From: Fimbriimonas ginsengisoli Gsoil 348
Lineage (GTDB): Bacteria; Armatimonadota; Fimbriimonadia; Fimbriimonadales; Fimbriimonadaceae
NCBI GenBank assembly: GCA_945881865.1
Contig: CAMCVK010000004.1
Location: 172,779-236,778, forward strand
Reading direction: 5' to 3'
DNA length: 64,000 nt
The notes below the pieces were generated by a model. That model saw only the letters and a program-made list of their open reading frames with translations, was not told where the DNA came from and made no database searches. A program made the translations under genes and the position numbers. Positions 8,888 to 18,573 of the stretch are shown here, in pieces. Position 1 is the first letter of the stretch; the number at the start of each line of letters is the position of its first letter.

Positions 8888-11401
8888 GTGGGGAATCTTC
8901 GTCGAGCCGCGCAGTGGGGTCTTGTTTTAGGTGTTTGCGGGTTAACCGCTTCGGCGTTTTATGCGGCGAACCGCGTGAACCTGGGTAAGCAGTCGGACGG
9001 CAGCTACCTCGTGAGCACCGGTCAGCGCGTGGAGGCCGGCGCGATCCGCTTCCGTGGCCGTCCGGCCGACTTGGCCGTCTCTCCGGTGGATTCCGCCTTG
9101 GTCGCGGTGCTTAGCAAGGGCGAGGTTTTCTTGATTCGCGGTGCGGCAATTGTGGAGGGGTCTTCCGTGAAACTTGGCGCAAGCCCGGCGTTTCATGGCC
9201 TATCTTGGACACCTAATGGCAAGCAACTCATCGCCTCGACCGAAGCCGGATACCTCCAGCGATTTGGTTTCGCCGACGATCGCCTGACGGTCGCCGACCA
9301 GATCAAACTCGAAGAAAAAGGCAACCCGCAACCCGGCGGAAGCTGCATCACGAGAGACGGCAAGACGCTCTTTGTGACCGGCGCCTCCACCAAATCGGTA
9401 TACGAAGTGTCGCTGGCCGATGCAAAAGTTCGACGACGGCTATCGGTCGAGAACGTTCCCTACGGCGTGAAGTTAACGGAGGACGAGAAGGGATTGGTCG
9501 TCTCGAACTGGGCGGGCCGGGTGCCAACTGCCGCCGAAGTCAAAACGAAAGACCGAACCGCAAACGGCGGCGGCCAACCGGTTTTAGTGGATAAGCGTGG
9601 CGTCGCGAATTCGGGCACGGTGTCGCTGGTAGATCTGGCTTCCGGCGGGACAGTTTCCCTCGCGGTTGGTCGGCATCCGACGGCGATCCTTACGGAAGGA
9701 AACGTGGCTTGGGTGGCGAACTCGGTCGGCGACAGCATCTCCGAAATCGACCTCGTTGCCAAGAAGGTCAAACGGACGATTCCGATTCGGTGGAACAACA
9801 TGCGCGTCATCGGCGCGATGCCCAACGCGCTGGCCAAACGGGGCGACACGCTCTACGCGGCCAACGGCGGCGACAACGCGATCTGCGAGATCGACCTCAA
9901 ACGAGGGCGAGTGCGCGGCTTTCGGCCGGTCGGCTACTTCCCCATCAGCCTCGTGTTGCGCGGGAACGAAGCCGTGGTGCTGAACTCGAAGGGGAACGGC
10001 TCGGTCGCCAACACCGCCTACGGTCGCGTCGGCAACGCCCACGACTTTGAAGGCACGGTCAGCCTCGTCGACCTTACAAAGGACCTCGCCGAGGAAACGA
10101 AGAAGGTCAGCGAAAACAACCGCTGGGGAGCCGACAAGGCCAAGCCGAACCTCGCGGTTTACAACGGCGCGATCAAGCACGTGCTGTACATCATCAAGGA
10201 AAACCGAACCTACGACGAAGTGTTCGGCGACCTTCCGCAGGGGAACGGCGATCCGAAGCTTTGCAGCCTGGGCGAGAAAGTCGCCCCGAACCATCGGGCG
10301 ATCGCGCAGCAATTCACCCTGTTTGACAATGGCTACGTGACCGGCACGAACAGCGCGGACGGCCACCAGTGGAGCACCCAGGGTTTGGCGAACGACTACC
10401 TGGAGCGATTCTATGTGGGTTACAGCCGGTCCTATCCGGACGACGGCGACGACGCGATGGCGCTCTCCGCGGCCGGCGGACTCTGGGATGCGGCCGTGAA
10501 GAAAGGAAAGACCGTACGTGTCTATGGGGAGCTATGCGACAACGAATTGTCAAAGTTCTCGCCGAGAAACCCTAAAGATTGGTTCGAGCTCTGGGAAGAT
10601 CGAAAGTCGGGTCGAAACGAGTTCAAGCTGACGACGGGCACGACCATCGCCGGCCTACGCCCGTACATCAACCCGAATGTCCACTACTGGCCACTCACCC
10701 AAAGCGACCAGCATCGCGCGGATATCTTCATTGATGAGTACACAAAGTTCTCCAAAGCGAACAAAGTGCCGAACCTCATGATCCTCTCCCTGCCGTGCGA
10801 CCACGGCGAGGGAATGGACCCGGCCTTCCCGACGCCGCGCGCGATGATCGCCGACAACGACCTCGCGCTGGGCCGCGTGGTTGAGGCAATCAGCCGCTCG
10901 CCGCAATGGAAGAACACCGCTATTTTCGTCATCGAGGACGACGCCCAGAGCGGCCCCGATCACGTGGACGGCCACCGAACCGTCTTCATGGCGATTAGCC
11001 CGTACAACAAGATGGGCGCGGTCGATTCGAAGGTCTACACGACGCTGAGCATGCTGCGTAGCATCGGTTTGATGCTCGGCCTGGACCCGATGAATCGCTT
11101 CGACGCCCTGGCCCAACCGATGGACGGCTGCTTCACCGATACGCCGAACCTGGCGACGTACAAGACGCGCCCGAACAACATTCCGCTGGACGAACCGAAT
11201 CCGGGTCGCAAGGTTCCCATCGAAAAGCTGAGTGCATCCGACCGCTACTGGACCGAGAAGAGCCTTTCGCTCGACTGGTCAGACGTGGATGACGCCGATC
11301 CGTACTGGCTTAACCGCATCAACTGGTACTCATTCCACGGCAACAGTCGACCGTATCCGGCGCGTCCGGGCGAGAAACCTGGCGTCGTCGACGAGGACTG
11401 A
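8888..11401 (+). CDS. Secreted YVTN beta-propeller / phosphoesterase-family protein
   Basis: Protein of 837 residues with an N-terminal signal-anchor or signal peptide (about 5-27), starting at GTG. Residues ~60-410 form a YncE/YVTN-type propeller (repeats such as GTVSLVDLASGGTVSL and DTLYAANGGDNAICEIDL). Residues ~430-780 are an alkaline-phosphatase-fold phosphoesterase domain: HVLYIIKENRTYDEVFGDL, then NSADGHQWSTQG, CDHGEGMD, and IEDDAQSGPDHVDGHRTV with the late metal ligands. Known relatives act on phosphate esters outside the cytoplasm, but the substrate here cannot be assigned. Confidence 0.88.
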   Translation: MGNLRRAAQWGLVLGVCGLTASAFYAANRVNLGKQSDGSYLVSTGQRVEAGAIRFRGRPADLAVSPVDSALVAVLSKGEVFLIRGAAIVEGSSVKLGASPAFHGLSWTPNGKQLIASTEAGYLQRFGFADDRLTVADQIKLEEKGNPQPGGSCITRDGKTLFVTGASTKSVYEVSLADAKVRRRLSVENVPYGVKLTEDEKGLVVSNWAGRVPTAAEVKTKDRTANGGGQPVLVDKRGVANSGTVSLVDLASGGTVSLAVGRHPTAILTEGNVAWVANSVGDSISEIDLVAKKVKRTIPIRWNNMRVIGAMPNALAKRGDTLYAANGGDNAICEIDLKRGRVRGFRPVGYFPISLVLRGNEAVVLNSKGNGSVANTAYGRVGNAHDFEGTVSLVDLTKDLAEETKKVSENNRWGADKAKPNLAVYNGAIKHVLYIIKENRTYDEVFGDLPQGNGDPKLCSLGEKVAPNHRAIAQQFTLFDNGYVTGTNSADGHQWSTQGLANDYLERFYVGYSRSYPDDGDDAMALSAAGGLWDAAVKKGKTVRVYGELCDNELSKFSPRNPKDWFELWEDRKSGRNEFKLTTGTTIAGLRPYINPNVHYWPLTQSDQHRADIFIDEYTKFSKANKVPNLMILSLPCDHGEGMDPAFPTPRAMIADNDLALGRVVEAISRSPQWKNTAIFVIEDDAQSGPDHVDGHRTVFMAISPYNKMGAVDSKVYTTLSMLRSIGLMLGLDPMNRFDALAQPMDGCFTDTPNLATYKTRPNNIPLDEPNPGRKVPIEKLSASDRYWTEKSLSLDWSDVDDADPYWLNRINWYSFHGNSRPYPARPGEKPGVVDED

Positions 11402-11412
11402 GGCAGGGCTCC

Positions 11413-11433
11413 GGGGCGGACCTGAACCGCCCC
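11413..11433 (+). terminator. Stem-loop after the phosphoesterase gene
   Basis: Perfect 7-bp GC stem (ggggcgg / ccgcccc) with a 7-base loop, 11 bp after the stop at 11401. There is no T-run, so it may be a factor-dependent end or an RNA-stabilising hairpin instead of an intrinsic terminator. Confidence 0.4.
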
Positions 11434-11509
11434 CGAACCGCCTTTGGCCGTCGGGCGTCTTATCTGTTGCATGCCGGAATTTCTTGCCGCCCGCCAGTAC
11501 ACTTCGCCC

Positions 11510-14203
11510 GTGCTGCGAACCGTCTCCCTTCTTGGCCTTGCTTGCTTTGCCCTCGTGGCGCACGGGCAAACCGGGCGACTCCGGGTTGAGCTCGGCACGT
11601 TGCAGACCCGACAGGCGGTTGACCCGAAGATTTCCAACGCCGCGATGGCGTTTCACCAGCGCGTTGCCCGCCTGACGGAGAAGAACCGCGCGAAAGTGAA
11701 GTCGAAAGAGATGGGCTTCGCCTATCCGGTCCGCGTTGAGGTCACGCGTAACGGCGAGCCAGCCCCGACCGGCGGCCCCACGAAGCGGTTTGGCGACATC
11801 ACGTTGCAGTTCGAAACTTCGGGCGCGGCCTCCTTCACTCCGGCCTACCGCCAGCTTCTGGAGGACACCTACGCGACGGCGAAACCGACCATGGACGCGC
11901 TTTTTGGCCGCGCACTCCTCGGCGGCACCGTCCGCGTCCGCAACTTTGACATCGAGATTCCGGATCGCAATGCCGTTGCCGGTGGGATTTACCTTCCGAA
12001 CAACGGAAGCGGCCAACGCGAGATCCGGTTCCCGGTTTACAGCAACCGCGAGGCGGCGGCGGTCAACTTCATCCACACGCTTCTGCTGGCCTACCAAGGC
12101 GACACGCCCTACCGCTACGATGCTTTCCAAGAGGGATTGGTCCGCGCCGTCGTCGCGCAGGTCGTCCGAACGCCCGCCGCCGTAACCGGGTTGGTTCCTG
12201 ACTCCATCGAGCAGGTGCTTGCCAACACCTACGAGGTCGGCGGCTTTTACGATTGGTATAACCAGCGGGCTCTGGGAGGTGATCTTTTCATCGCACCGAA
12301 CCTGCTGAACGAGCCGCTTCCGGCGGGCGGCAGCTACGGCGGCCTATACCTCCTCCGGTATCGCATGGCCGGTGCTGCCTGGCAAAAGGTTTTGGTCGAG
12401 TATCCCGCCTTTGCCCTTGAACTTAACGCGCGGCTAGCCGCCGACCCCACGCTCGGCGCGAGCGTACCGCGACTTATCACCGCCGGCCAGAATATTCTCA
12501 ACACCCAGCGTCCGACCGGTCCAACTCTGGAGGGCCGAACCTTCGCGGATTGGTTCCGTCGGCAGGCGGTTCTCGAAACGAAAGACACCGCTGGACCGAA
12601 GCTGCTGGTTCAGCCCACGCCGATCACGAGCGGCCTGGCCGGAGTCGATTTTGGCGTGTTCAACATCGAATTGACCTACTTCAGCAAGGCCATCAACGGG
12701 AACGAAACGCTGCTCACCGGCACCTGCTTCCCGATTTTTTGGTCGACCGACTTTGCGACCCGGTTTAGCCCGAGCGTGCAGGACGATCGAATCGACATCG
12801 CGGGCGCGTACGGAAGCGTCGGCCCGAACTTCCCGAATGACCTTGGCGGCGTGCCCTACCGCGTGAATGTCGACCTGCCGGTCGGCGGCGAAGTTGCCCG
12901 GGCGTTTCTTCCGGCGGGGGCCATTGCAACGGGCTCCGTGCCGACCCCGAACGACTTCTTTGGAACCGTGGTTGGCGCAACCGCCCCTGCCGGAGGACAA
13001 CTGAAAGTCCGGCTGAGCCTTTCGGGAACCGTGCTCGCGGAGCCAACCGTGCAAAACGGGGCCTTCGGAGCCCGAATCAACAACGACGCGTTCCTGAGGA
13101 GCCGCGCGCTGGTTGCGACAGTCATCTCCGTTAGCGGATCGACCGAGACCATATTGTTCTCGCGGGCCGTCAACAAGGGCCCGGGTGAACTTGCGCTGGA
13201 CCTGCGGGTTGGCGCCGAGAGCAACTATTCCGTCTTGGTTCCGGCCGGACTCGCGGCCGTTGGAGTTCCGCTGGAACCATTCTCGGCAGACCTTCCAACG
13301 GTGTTTAACGAACCGGCGGCGTCGCTGCTGGCAGCCCGCTACAGCTCTACGCGCGGCGGCTTCGACTTTTATCCCGACTTCGCCAACCTCGGCGCGGGGA
13401 CGGCTGCCTTCACGAGATTCGACACCGCGCGAACGATCTCGGTGGACGGCGCGCGGGCGGTCGTTCCCACCTCGGTGGCCCTGCGGCCGGGCTGGAACCA
13501 GATCACGACACCGCTCTCGACGGAAGTCACCACCGGCCAAGTTCGCGTGGTCGCCGGGGCAGACTTCCCGCAATTGTGGTCGGATGCCGTTGGCGTTAGC
13601 GTGGGAGCCGAGATTTTTGAGTTTGTCCCGGGAGCAAATAACCCCACGTCCGGCGTTCCGGAGACGGGCAGCTTTGTTGCCGCAACGATCTTCCGCCCGG
13701 GCAAGTCGGTTTACGTGCGATGCCTCTCCTCTGACGGCGCGACGCTCCTGTTCATTCCGGCACCATCCACCGGAAGCAACCCGCGCCCGCTGGGCTGGCA
13801 AATGACGGCAAAGATTCAGCCCGGCAATGGCGGCCGAGAACGCGCGGAGGCCATCTTCGGCACGGCGCCAAACGCGACCCGAAGCTTTGACCGGAAGACG
13901 GACTCCGGCCTTCCCCCGATGATGGGCGGGCTGCAGGCAACCGTCGTCGGCGACGTGGTCTATCACCGCGAGTTTCGACCGGCTAAGAGCAAGGATTCCT
14001 ACGTGGTGCGGTTCGAAAACCTTCGGCCCGGTCAAACTTACACCGTGACTTTGGAGCAGGACGGAAAGTACGCCGACACGGTGAGTTGGTTTGACCCATA
14101 CCGAAAGCGAATCACCCGCCTGGGCCGCCGCGCCGCCTTTGCCTTCACCGCCGAGGCAGCACGACAGTGGTTCCGAGTAGATGTCGCCGGGGTGCAGAAA
14201 TGA
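11510..14203 (+). CDS. Large secreted protein, possible degenerate peptidase-like N-terminus
   Basis: About 897 residues from GTG at 11510. This start gives a clean signal peptide (MLRTVSLLGLACFALVAHGQ); upstream in-frame TTG 11444 and ATG 11471 would place non-signal residues first. Around residues 175-215 a helix-like NFIHTLLLAYQ followed by FQEGLVRAV resembles the metal-site layout of gluzincin peptidases, but the HExxH motif is absent, so it would be inactive. The rest is beta-rich and repetitive, consistent with extracellular Ig-like or sandwich domains. The ATGA overlap with the following lipoprotein indicates co-translation. Function unknown. Confidence 0.7.
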   Translation: MLRTVSLLGLACFALVAHGQTGRLRVELGTLQTRQAVDPKISNAAMAFHQRVARLTEKNRAKVKSKEMGFAYPVRVEVTRNGEPAPTGGPTKRFGDITLQFETSGAASFTPAYRQLLEDTYATAKPTMDALFGRALLGGTVRVRNFDIEIPDRNAVAGGIYLPNNGSGQREIRFPVYSNREAAAVNFIHTLLLAYQGDTPYRYDAFQEGLVRAVVAQVVRTPAAVTGLVPDSIEQVLANTYEVGGFYDWYNQRALGGDLFIAPNLLNEPLPAGGSYGGLYLLRYRMAGAAWQKVLVEYPAFALELNARLAADPTLGASVPRLITAGQNILNTQRPTGPTLEGRTFADWFRRQAVLETKDTAGPKLLVQPTPITSGLAGVDFGVFNIELTYFSKAINGNETLLTGTCFPIFWSTDFATRFSPSVQDDRIDIAGAYGSVGPNFPNDLGGVPYRVNVDLPVGGEVARAFLPAGAIATGSVPTPNDFFGTVVGATAPAGGQLKVRLSLSGTVLAEPTVQNGAFGARINNDAFLRSRALVATVISVSGSTETILFSRAVNKGPGELALDLRVGAESNYSVLVPAGLAAVGVPLEPFSADLPTVFNEPAASLLAARYSSTRGGFDFYPDFANLGAGTAAFTRFDTARTISVDGARAVVPTSVALRPGWNQITTPLSTEVTTGQVRVVAGADFPQLWSDAVGVSVGAEIFEFVPGANNPTSGVPETGSFVAATIFRPGKSVYVRCLSSDGATLLFIPAPSTGSNPRPLGWQMTAKIQPGNGGRERAEAIFGTAPNATRSFDRKTDSGLPPMMGGLQATVVGDVVYHREFRPAKSKDSYVVRFENLRPGQTYTVTLEQDGKYADTVSWFDPYRKRITRLGRRAAFAFTAEAARQWFRVDVAGVQK

Positions 14204-15069
14204 GAAAGCTGGCAATCGCTCTCCTCGGCCTGCTTGCGATTTCCTGCGGCGGAGGGGGCGGCGGCGGCGGATCTTCCACCAACGTGACGCTCTCCGGCCG
14301 CGTCCTTAGCGTGGTGACGACGGGCGTCCTTGCCCCGGTTCCACGCGTGGCGGTGGGTACCACCGGCGTTGCGGTCGATGCGGCCGACGGCTCCTTCTTG
14401 ATTTCGGTGCCAAGCTCCACATCCGGCGTTTTCGTGCAGTCGTTCACTGACGGCATTCAAAACGCGACGTTTAGTTTTCCGGCCGCCACCGCCGACGTGG
14501 ACTTGGGCGACCTCTGGCTCGGGCCGGAGAAAATCAATCTGAGAGGAACCGTGCGGAACGCCGCCACCAACGCCGTCATCCCGAACGCCGTCGTTTCGTT
14601 TGGCGGGCAAACCGGAACCACGAACGCGGCCGGGCAGTTCTCGCTTCCGGAAGTCGCCTATTCGTCGATCTCGCAGGCCGGATTCTGGGGCATCATCGGA
14701 TCCGTCCGCGCCACCGGCTTCTTCGCTAATTCGTTCTCGGCAAGCGGCGTCACGGCCGTAACCGGCGTCGTCACCGTTGGCGACGTCCTCGTAGTGCCGT
14801 CGGGAGATTCGACCCCGCCGGGAATTCCCTACAACATCTACGGGCGCGTTTTGCCGACCGCGAGCGGTGCCGCCGCAACAGTGACGCTTTCGAGGGCCGG
14901 GACGCCGGTTCGAACCTACACCACCGGCGGAGACGGTCGTTTCTATTTCTGGGTGGGTTCCGGTGCCTACAGCATTCGGGCGACGAAGGGCGCCCTGGCC
15001 AGCCCCGCGACGCCGGTCACCTTAGCCCAATCCAATCAGGTTGTTCAGCGCGATGTCACCCTCGAATAG
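14200..15069 (+). CDS. Lipoprotein with carboxypeptidase-regulatory-like repeats
   Basis: Protein of 289 residues starting at the ATG that overlaps the previous stop (ATGA). An upstream in-frame start at 14167 would spoil the signal. The lipobox ends LLAISC, and the lipidated cysteine is followed by eight glycines, a flexible surface tether. Three repeats of a small beta domain follow (LSGRVLSVV..., LRGTVRNAATNAVIPNAV, IYGRVLPTASGAAATVTL), each with the G-x-V...A-x-V pattern of carboxypeptidase-regulatory-like / TonB-plug-like domains. Probably an outer-membrane or surface lipoprotein working with the large secreted neighbour. Its end overlaps the next gene by 17 bp. Confidence 0.75.
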   Translation: MRKLAIALLGLLAISCGGGGGGGGSSTNVTLSGRVLSVVTTGVLAPVPRVAVGTTGVAVDAADGSFLISVPSSTSGVFVQSFTDGIQNATFSFPAATADVDLGDLWLGPEKINLRGTVRNAATNAVIPNAVVSFGGQTGTTNAAGQFSLPEVAYSSISQAGFWGIIGSVRATGFFANSFSASGVTAVTGVVTVGDVLVVPSGDSTPPGIPYNIYGRVLPTASGAAATVTLSRAGTPVRTYTTGGDGRFYFWVGSGAYSIRATKGALASPATPVTLAQSNQVVQRDVTLE

Positions 15070-16486
15070 CCTAGTATTCGCGGACCCGCGAAAGGTTTGG
15101 TTCCGGCGCATCGCCGCGACCGTCGTGGCGATTGCCAGCCTCGCCGTTTTGGGCAAGTTTGTGACCGAAACCTTGCAAATCGATCCGTTCGCCCGGGTCC
15201 GTCCACGTACGGTGCCCGGCGTCGAAGAATTCACCGCCGTGCAGCTGGAAAAGGTTCGCCTACGCCGGTTCGCCGGCGGAAAGCTAGTGACGCAGGCCGA
15301 AGTCGACAAGGTAGCGATTCAGCGAGACCAAAACAGCGCCCAGCTCACCAACGTTCGAAACGGTACGCACAATGGGAAGAACGGCAAGGTGCGGTTTGCG
15401 GCAAAGTCGGCCACCTGGATCGGCGTTCAGCGGCGGCTCCTGGTCGACGGCAAAGCGCGGGTGAAGTCGAACGACTTTGATATCGAGACGGATTCGATGT
15501 CGCTTGACGAGCAATCGAAGCTGATTCAGATTCCAAAAGGGCTGTCCGGGAAGCTGAAGGACGGCGTCGGCAGGGCCGATCGCCTGACGATGAACTACGA
15601 CACCGAGGCGTTCAAGGTTGGAAAGGTCGCGTATGCCGGGACGTTGCCGGGGGTCCAGGATGGCGAAGCGAAGGCGGCGGGCCAGAACACGGGAACCCAA
15701 TGGCAGGTCTCGGCCGAGCGCGGCGACGACAGCGGAAAGGAGACAAAGGTCAGCCGCTGGTACGACGCGTCTGCCACGGACGGCGAGATTTTGGTGAAGG
15801 CGCCGAACATCGTTATCGACCGCAAAACGGACGAGCTCACCGCCACCGGAAGAGTTTTTTACTACAGCGGGAAAGCCAATCTGGTTGCCGACAAGATCGT
15901 GGTCTATCGGAAAGAGAAGCGCGCCGTCCTCACCGGCAACGTGCTGATGCTCGTCAAGCCGAAAGAGGAAGAGGCGAACTATTCACCCAAAGAGGAGGAC
16001 ATTCCGCCGTTTCGGCCGCTGGTCCCCGACTCAGTTAAGGGCGGCGAGGGCACGTTTGGTCCAACTCCCGAGGAGCGCGCCTTAGACAAAAAGCTTCGTG
16101 AGGGCGACAACGTCCGCGAGTTTCCGACCGTTGTCACCGCCGACCGCATCGAGTATTTCTACCGAAAAGGGGAGCGGCGGGCGACTATCTCCGGCAATCC
16201 GCAGGCCCGCCAAGAGTTCGCGAAAACCCGCTGGCGGCAGGTCTGGACCCATACCGCGTTGTATGACGGCGAAGCCGAAACCCTTCGCCTAACCAGCCGC
16301 GACGGCAAGATGGAAACCCGATTCAAGAACTCGATCGGGGACGACCTGATGGCCAAGGCGGTGTTGCTACACACCGCCGAGGGCGACGAACGGTACTCAA
16401 CCGAGAAGGCGCGGGGCCGCGTGTATTCCGACCCCGACGACGACGAAACCAAGAAGGCAGAACCGAAGAAGACCGGCGGCGGCTAG
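15053..16486 (+). CDS. LptC/OstA-like LPS-transport protein
   Basis: About 477 residues from ATG 15053 (a TTG 12 bases upstream is less likely). One membrane helix lies near residues 22-42 (RIAATVVAIASLAVLGKFV), then a long periplasmic part. Two regions have the beta-jellyroll pattern of OstA/LptA: about 60-190, with VRFAAKSATWIGVQRRLLVDG, and about 250-450, with LTATGRVFYYSGKANLVAD and VTADRIEYFYRKGERRATI. An N-terminal anchor plus OstA repeats resembles LptC joined to LptA. Role: part of the lipopolysaccharide bridge between the membranes (inferred). The C-terminus is charged and glycine-ended. It converges with pdxS 2 bp away. Confidence 0.75.
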   Translation: MSPSNSLVFADPRKVWFRRIAATVVAIASLAVLGKFVTETLQIDPFARVRPRTVPGVEEFTAVQLEKVRLRRFAGGKLVTQAEVDKVAIQRDQNSAQLTNVRNGTHNGKNGKVRFAAKSATWIGVQRRLLVDGKARVKSNDFDIETDSMSLDEQSKLIQIPKGLSGKLKDGVGRADRLTMNYDTEAFKVGKVAYAGTLPGVQDGEAKAAGQNTGTQWQVSAERGDDSGKETKVSRWYDASATDGEILVKAPNIVIDRKTDELTATGRVFYYSGKANLVADKIVVYRKEKRAVLTGNVLMLVKPKEEEANYSPKEEDIPPFRPLVPDSVKGGEGTFGPTPEERALDKKLREGDNVREFPTVVTADRIEYFYRKGERRATISGNPQARQEFAKTRWRQVWTHTALYDGEAETLRLTSRDGKMETRFKNSIGDDLMAKAVLLHTAEGDERYSTEKARGRVYSDPDDDETKKAEPKKTGGG

Positions 16487-16488
16487 GC

Positions 16489-17421
16489 TTACCAGCCGCG
16501 CCCGGCCATGCGCTGGAAGTCCGGCAGGCTGGAGCAGTTGATGCCGACCATCGCTTCGCCAAGGCCCTTGCTGATTTCGGCAAGTTTCTTAGGCTCGCGG
16601 TAGAACAAAACCGACTCGACGATCGCTTTCGCTCGGGCTTCCTGCACGCGAATTCGGTCGGCGTCCTCAAGATTCGCTCCTGCCTTAAAGATGCCCGAAC
16701 CCACGAACACGGTCTGCGCGCCCAACTGCATCATCAGCGCGGCGTCGGCCGGGGTGGCGATTCCACCCGCGCTGAAGTTCGGCACGGGTAGCTGGCCGGT
16801 CTCGTGCACCATTCGGATGAGCTCGTACGATGCCTGGTGGTTCTTCGCCAGCACGAACAGCTCGTCCTCGCGGGCGCTCTGCACCTCGCGAATCTCCTTC
16901 ATGATCGTGCGCATGTGGCGCACGGCCTCGACGACGTCGCCGGTTCCGGCTTCGCCCTTGGTTCGAATTAGCGCGGCACCTTCGGCGCAGCGTCGCAGAG
17001 CCTCGCCGAGGTTTCGCGCGCCGCACACGAACGGAATCTTGAACGCGTGCTTGTCGACGTGGTTCTCTTCGTCCGCCGGGGTCAGCACTTCGCTCTCGTC
17101 GATGAAGTCGACTTCGAGGGCTTCCAAAATTTGTGCTTCGGCGAAGTGGCCGATGCGGCATTTCGCCATGACCGGGATCGTGACCTTCTCCTTGATCTCT
17201 AGGATCATTTCCGGGTCGCTCATGCGGGCCACGCCGCCGTCGCGGCGGATGTCGGCCGGTACGCGCTCCAGGGCCATCACCGCGACCGCGCCCGCGTCTT
17301 CGGCAATCCGCGCCTGCTCGACGTTGACGACGTCCATGATCACGCCGCCCTTGAGCATCTCGGCGAGGCCAACCTTCTCGCGCCAGTTCTTCACTCCGAT
17401 TCGTCCTTCTCCGTTTGCCAT
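16489..17421 (-). CDS. pdxS: Pyridoxal 5'-phosphate synthase lyase subunit PdxS
   Basis: Makes pyridoxal phosphate from ribose 5-phosphate, glyceraldehyde 3-phosphate and ammonia. About 310 residues from ATG 17421 ([13 protein letters not shown]); a longer start at 17481 adds a non-homologous leader. Diagnostic blocks: [35 protein letters not shown], the Schiff-base lysine segment [10 protein letters not shown], and [19 protein letters not shown] near the phosphate site. The glutaminase partner pdxT is not in the window. The gene is divergent from the methyltransferase gene. Confidence 0.97.
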   Translation of the reverse strand: MANGEGRIGVKNWREKVGLAEMLKGGVIMDVVNVEQARIAEDAGAVAVMALERVPADIRRDGGVARMSDPEMILEIKEKVTIPVMAKCRIGHFAEAQILEALEVDFIDESEVLTPADEENHVDKHAFKIPFVCGARNLGEALRRCAEGAALIRTKGEAGTGDVVEAVRHMRTIMKEIREVQSAREDELFVLAKNHQASYELIRMVHETGQLPVPNFSAGGIATPADAALMMQLGAQTVFVGSGIFKAGANLEDADRIRVQEARAKAIVESVLFYREPKKLAEISKGLGEAMVGINCSSLPDFQRMAGRGW

Positions 17422-17481
17422 TGCTTTCACTGAATGTTGAAAGTTTACCGCGTGGTCGCCCGTCGGCGATAAACTAGGCAC

Positions 17482-18573
17482 TTGGACTTCAACCTTGAGG
17501 CCGTGGCGGCGGCAGATGGACTCGCCATGACGCCGGCCAACCGCGACCGGTTGGCGAAAGTTTACGGCGACGAGGTCGCACGGTGGGCCTTAGGGCAGGT
17601 CGAGCTGCGGCAACGTGCCCGGGCGAAGTTTCAGAACGCCGACGCGATGCTGTTCGAGCGCGAGGCTCTGGAGCAGGCGACCCACGAGGCGGTTGCCGCC
17701 TATCACTCGTCGCTTTTTCCCGCCGGAGTTCCGGTGGTGGATCTCACGGTTGGGATTGGTGCCGATCTCTTAGCCCTGTCGCGGCGCGGACCGACGGTTG
17801 GCTTTGAGCTAGATCCAGACCGGGCCGCGCTGGCGCGATTCAACGCCCCCGGGGTCACGATCCTGGAAGGCGACGCAATGGATGCCGAATGGGGCGATTA
17901 CGCTTTTGCCGACCCGGCCCGTCGGGTGCAGGGCCGCCGCACGCTCACGCTGGCCGAATTCTCCCCCGATCCGCGAGAGATCGCGGCTCGATTTGCAGAA
18001 CTTAAGCTTGGCGTCCAGAAGCTGACGCCGATGCTGCGCGACGAGGAGCTGGCGGACCTTGGCCCGGAAGTTCGGTTCATCAGTTACGGCGGGGAATGCC
18101 GGGAGGCTCTGGTTTTGGCGGGAGCCGAGGCCGGAGAAGGGGTGTTTTCCGCGCACGTGGAGACGGGCGAGTTGCTACCCGAAGGTGAAGCTGGCGAGCC
18201 AACGCCCGAGGCCGATGCCTTCTTCTTTGATGCCGATCCGGCAGTCGTTCGGGCGCATGCCATCGGCTCGTTAGAATCCACTTTTGGTCTGTCGGGCTTG
18301 GGCGATGCTCCGGGCTATCTCACCGGTCCAGACGAGGTCCGGTCGCCATGGCTCCGCACCTACCGCGTCGAATATGCCGGGCCGGGCGATGCCCGAACCA
18401 CCCGCCGCGCGCTGCAAACGCTGGGTGCGCGCGTGTTCGAAGTGAAGCAGCGCGGCGTGAAGCTGGATCCAGCCAAAGTCCGTCGCGAGCTCAACACCGA
18501 CGGCCGACCGGTGAGCTTGGTGCTCTATCCGGTCGGCAAGTCGGTGCGCCACCTGCTGGTTTCGGCGGTCTAA
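17482..18573 (+). CDS. Class I SAM-dependent methyltransferase with THUMP-like C-terminal domain
   Basis: About 363 residues from TTG 17482. An N-terminal helical part (about 1-85) precedes a Rossmann methyltransferase core with motif [16 protein letters not shown] (about 92-106), the acidic loop [12 protein letters not shown], and a FADPARR segment in place of the usual catalytic motif IV. The C-terminal ~90 residues ([15 protein letters not shown] to the end) match the ferredoxin-like THUMP-like domain found in this family. A nucleic-acid substrate is likely but unproven. It converges with gatB; the stops overlap by four bases. Confidence 0.85.
   Translation: MDFNLEAVAAADGLAMTPANRDRLAKVYGDEVARWALGQVELRQRARAKFQNADAMLFEREALEQATHEAVAAYHSSLFPAGVPVVDLTVGIGADLLALSRRGPTVGFELDPDRAALARFNAPGVTILEGDAMDAEWGDYAFADPARRVQGRRTLTLAEFSPDPREIAARFAELKLGVQKLTPMLRDEELADLGPEVRFISYGGECREALVLAGAEAGEGVFSAHVETGELLPEGEAGEPTPEADAFFFDADPAVVRAHAIGSLESTFGLSGLGDAPGYLTGPDEVRSPWLRTYRVEYAGPGDARTTRRALQTLGARVFEVKQRGVKLDPAKVRRELNTDGRPVSLVLYPVGKSVRHLLVSAV

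Noticed and set aside
12434..14215. 593-codon open frame on the minus strand
   Set aside because: It is antisense to a gene with a good signal peptide, its composition is Arg/Gly-rich as expected of shadow frames in GC-rich DNA, and it has no recognisable domain.
16426..16500. Terminator between the convergent OstA-like and pdxS genes
   Set aside because: Only 2 bp separate the stops and no stem with T-run is present.
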